From positions 3,472,001-3,536,000 of the forward strand of contig NZ_CBDDJZ010000001.1 in assembly GCF_965229915.1 (NCBI RefSeq): DNA of 64,000 bases, given 5' to 3'. Below are positions 59,954-64,000 of the stretch, one piece after another (the first letter of the stretch is position 1; each line of letters starts with the position of its first letter). The translations under genes and the position numbers were made by a program. This stretch comes from Marinoscillum sp965229915 (GTDB lineage Bacteria > Bacteroidota > Bacteroidia > Cytophagales > Cyclobacteriaceae). The notes beneath the pieces were generated by a model that did not search any database, was not told where the DNA came from, and saw nothing but the letters and a program-made list of their open reading frames with translations.

Positions 59954-60805
59954 TTAATCAAGAGCTGCCAAACATTGTCTCAGACTGGTTCGCCAGTGCG
60001 GAATTGACTCCCCAAAAGTCTCAGTGTATTTGCTTTTGTCCATCACACTGTAATGCGGACGGGCAGCAGGTGTTGGGTATTTTTCAGTTGGGATGGGATG
60101 GACAGTTGTGTTGATGTCTTTGTATTCAAATATGGCGCAGGTGAAATCATACCAGGAAGCCACCCCTTCATTGCTGTAATGGTAAAGACCATACGCTTTA
60201 CTGCCTGAGTTGATGATCGCTAATATGGATTGGGCCAGATCTCTTGCATAGGTTGGGCTGCCAATTTGATCAGCAATAACATTTAGTTCGTCCCTGGACT
60301 CGGAAAGCCTGATCATCGTTTTCACGAAATTGTTTCCAAAAGTAGAGTATAGCCAGGAGGTTCTGAATATGAAGTACGTGTCCATTGCCTTCATTACTTC
60401 TTTTTCCCCGTTGAGTTTGGACTCTCCATAGTAGTTGACAGGGGCCGTTGCCTGATCTTCTTTTAGCGGCCGGGAGGACGTCCCATCAAATACAAAATCG
60501 GTAGAGATATGAATCAACACTACGTGGTGTTTTTGGCAGGCCTCGGCCAGCACTTTGCTGCCCAGCACATTGATGCGGTCACAGTTCTCCCTTTCTTCCT
60601 CAGCCTTATCTACTGCAGTGTAAGCAGCACAATTAATGCAAAAATCATAATTGCCTTCGGAAAAGGCCGCTTCTACCTGCTCGGTGCTGGTAATGTCCAA
60701 ACCGGGATAATCGGTAAAATCAAAAGTCAATTCTGCTTGCTCTTTAGATAAGTGTTGCAGTTCAGATCCAAGCTGTCCGTTGCTGCCTGTGACTAATATT
60801 TTCAT
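59954..60805 (-). CDS. rfbD: dTDP-4-dehydrorhamnose reductase
   Basis: 283 residues, extended short-chain dehydrogenase. N-terminal NAD(P) motif VTGSNGQLGSEL, FDFTDYPGLDITS, FCINCAAYTAVDKAE, the catalytic FVFDGTSSRPLKEDQATAPVNYYGESKLNGE (Tyr and Lys of YGESK) and RTSWLYSTFGNNFVKTM. Makes dTDP-L-rhamnose for surface polysaccharide. rfbA, rfbB and rfbC are not in the window, so they must lie elsewhere. It starts three bases after the LYS1-like gene. Confidence 0.94.
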   Translation of the reverse strand: MKILVTGSNGQLGSELQHLSKEQAELTFDFTDYPGLDITSTEQVEAAFSEGNYDFCINCAAYTAVDKAEEERENCDRINVLGSKVLAEACQKHHVVLIHISTDFVFDGTSSRPLKEDQATAPVNYYGESKLNGEKEVMKAMDTYFIFRTSWLYSTFGNNFVKTMIRLSESRDELNVIADQIGSPTYARDLAQSILAIINSGSKAYGLYHYSNEGVASWYDFTCAIFEYKDINTTVHPIPTEKYPTPAARPHYSVMDKSKYTETFGESIPHWRTSLRQCLAALD

Positions 60806-60808
60806 GGG

Positions 60809-62026
60809 TTATTCTTTTCCTTCTGCGTAATCTCTTAAGTATTCGTATCGATCAGTCAGGTCTCCATCTCCGGTGATAGTGGCACGTTTGATCACTTCTT
60901 TGTCATCGTTGCCTAATAACTCTGGCAATACGTTATTTAGTAGCTCATTGCCAAAGCTCTCAGAGGCATCTCGTGGGAGCTCACATGGTAAGTTGTCCAC
61001 GGCCATCACCGTGATATTGCCTTCATCGGTGAATGCAGCCTCCACCTGGTCGTCGCTCGGGTTGTAATCATACACCGGATCTTCAATAGTGCTTGGCTGC
61101 TTTGTGCTTGGGATAGAACCCTCGATATCGCAGGTAATGTCAGCAATGACATTGATCTTGAAAGCACTCTTGGTGATGTCCTCTCTTTTGAAAAGTACCG
61201 GTGAGTTTGGGTCCCAATATGCCGCAGCTATCAGCAGGTCGGTGGAATGTGCAAATTTCAAAAAGTCGGATTCATAATTCTCAGGGGATTTGTAAAATTC
61301 ATGTCGACTGAATTCCCCACCTTCTTTTCTGATGTGATAGTCTCTCGTATTCAGTTGGGTAAATACAGGGTAATCATAGTCTTCAGTCAGGTAGGCAGCC
61401 GGGGTCACTTTACGGATGCCCATGCCATGCATTACTTCCATCGCACCTTTGGCCACTCTACCGCCACCTGTTATGGCTATTTTGATGGCAGGTAGCTTCA
61501 CTTTGGCATACTCGGTTTTCAGATCTTCCAGGTCAAAGCATTCATTGGCTCTACGGATGTTGAACAGATTGTATCGCTGACCGTACGTCCAAACTCCGTT
61601 GTATGCTCCTACAATACCTGCCCAGCGTCCAAATGCAATAATTCGTTTGCCTGACTGATCAGTAAGCGTTTCATAGTCCACCATTCTAATTTTCTGATCC
61701 AGCAGTGATCGGAGTAGTTTTTGGTTATATGGCTGCTTTTTAATGGTGTGGGAAAAGAAAAAGTAGGTTTTTCCAGAAAGTAAGTTTGGGATAGGTACCT
61801 CCTTCACTCCAAGTAACACATCGCAATCATCCACATTTTTTACCAGGGTTAGTCCTTCATTTTGGTAATCTTCGTCAGTGAAACATCTGATATCTGAGGA
61901 CTGAACAACCACCTCTACATCCGGGAAGCGTTCTTTTACTTGCTTGGCCTGAAATGGGGTGAGGGGGACTCTTCGGTCTATAGGTACTTTTCCTTCCTTA
62001 ATAATACCGATTTTGACTGCTGCCAT
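60809..62026 (-). CDS. LYS1/alanine-dehydrogenase-like NAD(P)-binding enzyme
   Basis: 405 residues. The N-terminal part matches the alanine-dehydrogenase/PNT domain used by saccharopine dehydrogenase (GIIKEGKVPIDRRVPLTPFQA). FGRWAGIVGAYNGVWTYG, KIAITGGGRVAKGAMEVMH (dinucleotide-binding) and VIADITCDIEGSIPSTKQ follow the lysine-forming LYS1 pattern. Saccharopine dehydrogenase acts in lysine metabolism, but the neighbouring genes do not confirm it. It is adjacent to rfbD, with only 19 bp separating its start from the divergent methyltransferase-like gene. Confidence 0.8.
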   Translation of the reverse strand: MAAVKIGIIKEGKVPIDRRVPLTPFQAKQVKERFPDVEVVVQSSDIRCFTDEDYQNEGLTLVKNVDDCDVLLGVKEVPIPNLLSGKTYFFFSHTIKKQPYNQKLLRSLLDQKIRMVDYETLTDQSGKRIIAFGRWAGIVGAYNGVWTYGQRYNLFNIRRANECFDLEDLKTEYAKVKLPAIKIAITGGGRVAKGAMEVMHGMGIRKVTPAAYLTEDYDYPVFTQLNTRDYHIRKEGGEFSRHEFYKSPENYESDFLKFAHSTDLLIAAAYWDPNSPVLFKREDITKSAFKINVIADITCDIEGSIPSTKQPSTIEDPVYDYNPSDDQVEAAFTDEGNITVMAVDNLPCELPRDASESFGNELLNNVLPELLGNDDKEVIKRATITGDGDLTDRYEYLRDYAEGKE

Positions 62027-62045
62027 AGTTGTTTATATTATCTTG

Positions 62046-62654
62046 ATGGCCGCAAATTTAAACTTTTTGATGAGCCTAAATACATATCTGTTTATTGCTT
62101 CGCTTTGGATTATTTATTTGTTGGTGCACAGTTCGCTGGCTTCTGGTAAGGTCAAGCGCTGGGCATCAGACAAACTGCAGGTAGGCCCGACCTGGTACCG
62201 TTTGATATACGCTATACTAAGTATTGTTGGTATTGGATTTGTGTTGATGCAAATGGCAGTCGCTGAGAAGCAGGTATTGTTCACATCGCCAGGATGGCTA
62301 AAATATGGAGCGATGATTCTAGCTTCCTGGGGTGTGATATTGGTGGTGGTTTCGTTTAGACATCTCTCTGGACTCTCCTTTCTGGGTTTGAAGAGAGAGG
62401 AGTCAACGCACCTTGTACGATCAGGTGTTCATGGTCATGTGCGTCATCCGATCTACAGTGGTACCATTCTGATTCTGATTGGAATGTTCTTTTATCATCC
62501 TACTGACATTATTTTGGTAAGCGACCTAATCATTTTTCTATACTTACCATTTGGTATTAAATGGGAAGAAGATAAGCTAATGGATCAGTTTGGTGCAGCG
62601 TATGAGCAGTACAGAGAAGAAGTGCCTGCGCTGATTCCGAGACCTAAAAAATAA
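62046..62654 (+). CDS. Membrane methyltransferase-like protein (isoprenylcysteine carboxyl methyltransferase/NnrU type)
   Basis: 202 residues from ATG 62046; an ATG eight codons later (62070, MSLNTYLFI) is equally plausible. About five membrane helices. The C-terminal third has the family pattern HGHVRHPIYSGTILILIG, then FLYLPFGIKWEEDKLMDQFGAAYEQYREEVP, where the RHP-x-Y-x-G and E-x-Y segments bind SAM in related enzymes. The methyl acceptor is unknown. Divergent from the LYS1-like gene. Confidence 0.85.
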   Translation: MAANLNFLMSLNTYLFIASLWIIYLLVHSSLASGKVKRWASDKLQVGPTWYRLIYAILSIVGIGFVLMQMAVAEKQVLFTSPGWLKYGAMILASWGVILVVVSFRHLSGLSFLGLKREESTHLVRSGVHGHVRHPIYSGTILILIGMFFYHPTDIILVSDLIIFLYLPFGIKWEEDKLMDQFGAAYEQYREEVPALIPRPKK

Positions 62655-62731
62655 TTGGCGAGAACATGAGGCTTTTTGGCAAGATCGTGACGGGTGAGTG
62701 TTGTACATTTGAGTAAATAAAATCGCCCGAT

Positions 62732-62890
62732 ATGCCCACAAAATCTACCAAAATACATCCGTTGGAAAATTACATACAAAACTGGCAAGCCTTTAATGCA
62801 GTGGACAGGAGACAGTTTCATATCCAAATGCTACAGACCCTGGGAGCTTCCTTTCTGTACATGGCTGTCATATCGTTTCTCACGGCATAA
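62732..62890 (+). CDS. Small protein, 52 residues, unknown
   Basis: ATG 62732 to TAA 62888-62890. A polar N-terminal part (PTKSTKIHPLENYIQNWQAF, VDRRQFHIQML) is followed by a hydrophobic C-terminus (GASFLYMAVISFLTA) that could be a tail anchor. A terminator follows directly, supporting a real gene. No family recognised. Confidence 0.55.
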   Translation: MPTKSTKIHPLENYIQNWQAFNAVDRRQFHIQMLQTLGASFLYMAVISFLTA

Positions 62891-62893
62891 AAA

Positions 62894-62915
62894 AAGGCGA
62901 CTGTTATGTCGCCTT
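62894..62915. terminator. Terminator between the 52-residue gene and the YtxH gene
   Basis: Perfect 8-bp stem AAGGCGAC/GTCGCCTT with a 6-nt loop; serves both convergent genes. Confidence 0.8.
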
Positions 62916-62937
62916 ATAATATAAATCAAACAGAAAT

Positions 62938-63207
62938 TTAAGTTTTTGCCTTTGCTTTAGCTCCATCTACAATGCCTTTGGCTTCATCTATTAGCGCCTT
63001 AGACTTGGAGGCATATTTTTCTACTACATCATTGTAAGACCCTTTGTACTCATCTAGTTTTTTGTCCAGTGATTTGCGGGTTTTCTTGATGTCTTTCTCA
63101 ATTTTCTTGAGCTTTTGCTTGCTTCCTTTTGGGTCTGCATAGTAGGCAATTGCCAGTCCAGATGCTACTCCTGTGATGAAAGTTAAAAGTGTTTTGCTAG
63201 CGCTCAT
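62938..63207 (-). CDS. YtxH-domain protein
   Basis: 89 residues. One N-terminal membrane helix (about 6-24: LTFITGVASGLAIAYYADPKGSK) with the YtxH-like G-x-x-x-G and the Pro/Gly turn, then a Lys-rich amphipathic coiled coil (QKLKKIEKDIKKTRKSLDKK). YtxH proteins are general stress proteins in Firmicutes; role here unknown. Confidence 0.85.
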   Translation of the reverse strand: MSASKTLLTFITGVASGLAIAYYADPKGSKQKLKKIEKDIKKTRKSLDKKLDEYKGSYNDVVEKYASKSKALIDEAKGIVDGAKAKAKT

Positions 63208-63304
63208 ATCGTTAATAATTTAGATTCTAAATAATAATCGGTATACATTAATCAACGACAGCACCAACCGATTGTTTGATTTTCACCAGATTAATCCGCT
63301 ATCT

Positions 63305-64000
63305 CTAAGCGGATTTTTTCAATCCACCGATACTTTTTCTAGCGCCATACCTGAAGCCTGAAAGGACCAGTGAGAGGTCATTTAAAACGGCAGCTCCGGT
63401 GGGAAGACTTCCTGCTCCTTTGCCAGTATAGACTTGTTTGCCAGACAGATTGCCATCGATTACAATCGCGTTGTTTTCATGCTCAATCCCGAACAGTTCG
63501 TCATCCTGAGAAATGAGTTCCGGTTGGACTTTCACTGAGAGTTTACCATTTTTCCTTTTTGCTGTGGCTATGGATTTGATCTTCAATCCCTGAGCTTTTG
63601 CCAGATCATAGAAGTGATCTTCCATGTTGGTGATGCTTTCTACCCTCAGCTGATCCAGGTTACCAATCGTTTCACCAAATGCATGGTAGGAGAGAATAAT
63701 TATTTTGTATAGGGCATCTCTACCCGAAATATCCTGCTCTGGATCTGATTCTGCAAATCCCTTTTCTTGAGCCAAAATTAGCGCCTCATCCAGCGAAAGC
63801 CCATTCTTCTGCATTTGGGTGAGGATGTAGTTGGTGGAGCCATTCAGAATAGCACGAATTTCGTGGATTTCCTGCTGTTTGAAGAATTGTTCCAGGTTTT
63901 GCAGTATGGGGATAGATCCACCCACTGACGCCTCATAGATAAACGGAGCACTATAGGTCTGATGCCAGTGCGACACTTCACTGATGTTTTCAGCGATCAT
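63305..64000 (-). CDS. hom: Homoserine dehydrogenase, C-terminal part (truncated by window)
   Basis: 231 residues are visible; the N-terminus lies beyond the right edge. Contains the substrate-binding YEASVGGSIPILQNLEQF, the central LNGSTNYILTQM, and the catalytic ESDPEQDISGRDALYKIIIL region with Asp and Lys, plus TGKGAGSLPTGAAVLNDL near the end. Makes homoserine for threonine and methionine. The catalytic part ends the protein with no ACT domain after it. A fused aspartokinase (ThrA/MetL form) would lie upstream, so it cannot be excluded. Confidence 0.93.
   Translation of the reverse strand: MIAENISEVSHWHQTYSAPFIYEASVGGSIPILQNLEQFFKQQEIHEIRAILNGSTNYILTQMQKNGLSLDEALILAQEKGFAESDPEQDISGRDALYKIIILSYHAFGETIGNLDQLRVESITNMEDHFYDLAKAQGLKIKSIATAKRKNGKLSVKVQPELISQDDELFGIEHENNAIVIDGNLSGKQVYTGKGAGSLPTGAAVLNDLSLVLSGFRYGARKSIGGLKKSA

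Noticed and set aside
1..64000. tRNA, rRNA, CRISPR or prophage features
   Set aside because: No rRNA sequence, cloverleaf with CCA-type ends, regular spacer-repeat array, capsid or integrase gene was seen on either strand. A tRNA scan was not run.

Overview
The window reads as a chromosomal segment of a marine-type Bacteroidota, most likely order Cytophagales. Three secreted proteins end in type IX secretion (T9SS) sorting domains. A near-perfect Bacteroidota promoter (TTTG-N19-TATCTTTG) precedes rplU. Rho carries the large charged insertion typical of the phylum, and there is a saproxanthin/myxol-type carotenoid cluster. Most genes are ordinary housekeeping or accessory chromosomal genes. 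I see no rRNA or tRNA genes, no CRISPR array and no prophage.

Layout. 1-1.2 kb: C-terminal part of dnaK. 1.4-3.1 kb: an intact small antitoxin, a decayed RelE toxin gene and a complete IS3-family element sitting inside that pseudogene, with inverted repeats and a 4-bp target duplication. 3.2-4.9 kb: a membrane/coiled-coil protein of unknown function, then a cluster of REP-like hairpins and a GIY-YIG nuclease gene between 51-bp direct repeats. 4.9-9.2 kb: PAS histidine kinase, esterase, AraC regulator, DUF6265-type protein. 9.2-11.2 kb: flotillin/NfeD pair. 11.4-15.8 kb: aminotransferase, purU, TRIC channel, queG, DUF6922 and SelW-like genes. 15.9-20.6 kb: YeiH-type transporter, GH9 cellulase, T9SS surface protein. 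20.7-23.7 kb: ruvB, apbE, ZIP transporter.

23.8-32.3 kb is a coherent acetate-use module. It holds a two-subunit sodium/acetate-type symporter with acs on the plus strand, aceB-aceA on the minus strand, and a divergent XRE/ScfR-like regulator. A symmetric set of AGCGAAAT half-sites lies between aceB and the regulator. 32.3-36.8 kb: nrdB-nrdA behind three DnaA boxes, then rplU-rpmA.

37.5-44.5 kb is a light-regulated-looking carotenoid cluster, all on the minus strand: cruF, a CarH/LitR-like MerR regulator with B12-binding signatures, an ECF sigma factor translationally coupled to crtI, then crtB, a CrtYcd-type lycopene cyclase, ispH and crtZ. The 395-bp gap between regulator and sigma gene holds five TGTTTAA motifs in both orientations.

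44.5-53.3 kb: DUF4286 protein, GNAT acetyltransferase, hybrid histidine kinase, prolyl oligopeptidase, serS and rho. 53.4-59.8 kb is a compact four-gene operon (DUF4956 membrane protein, HlyD-like adaptor, TolC-like protein, giant CotH-kinase/lamin-tail T9SS protein). It has an envelope-spanning architecture with no recognisable transporter and is the best candidate here for an undescribed system. 60-64 kb: rfbD, a LYS1/alanine-dehydrogenase-like enzyme, a membrane methyltransferase-like protein, small proteins, and a homoserine dehydrogenase cut by the window end.
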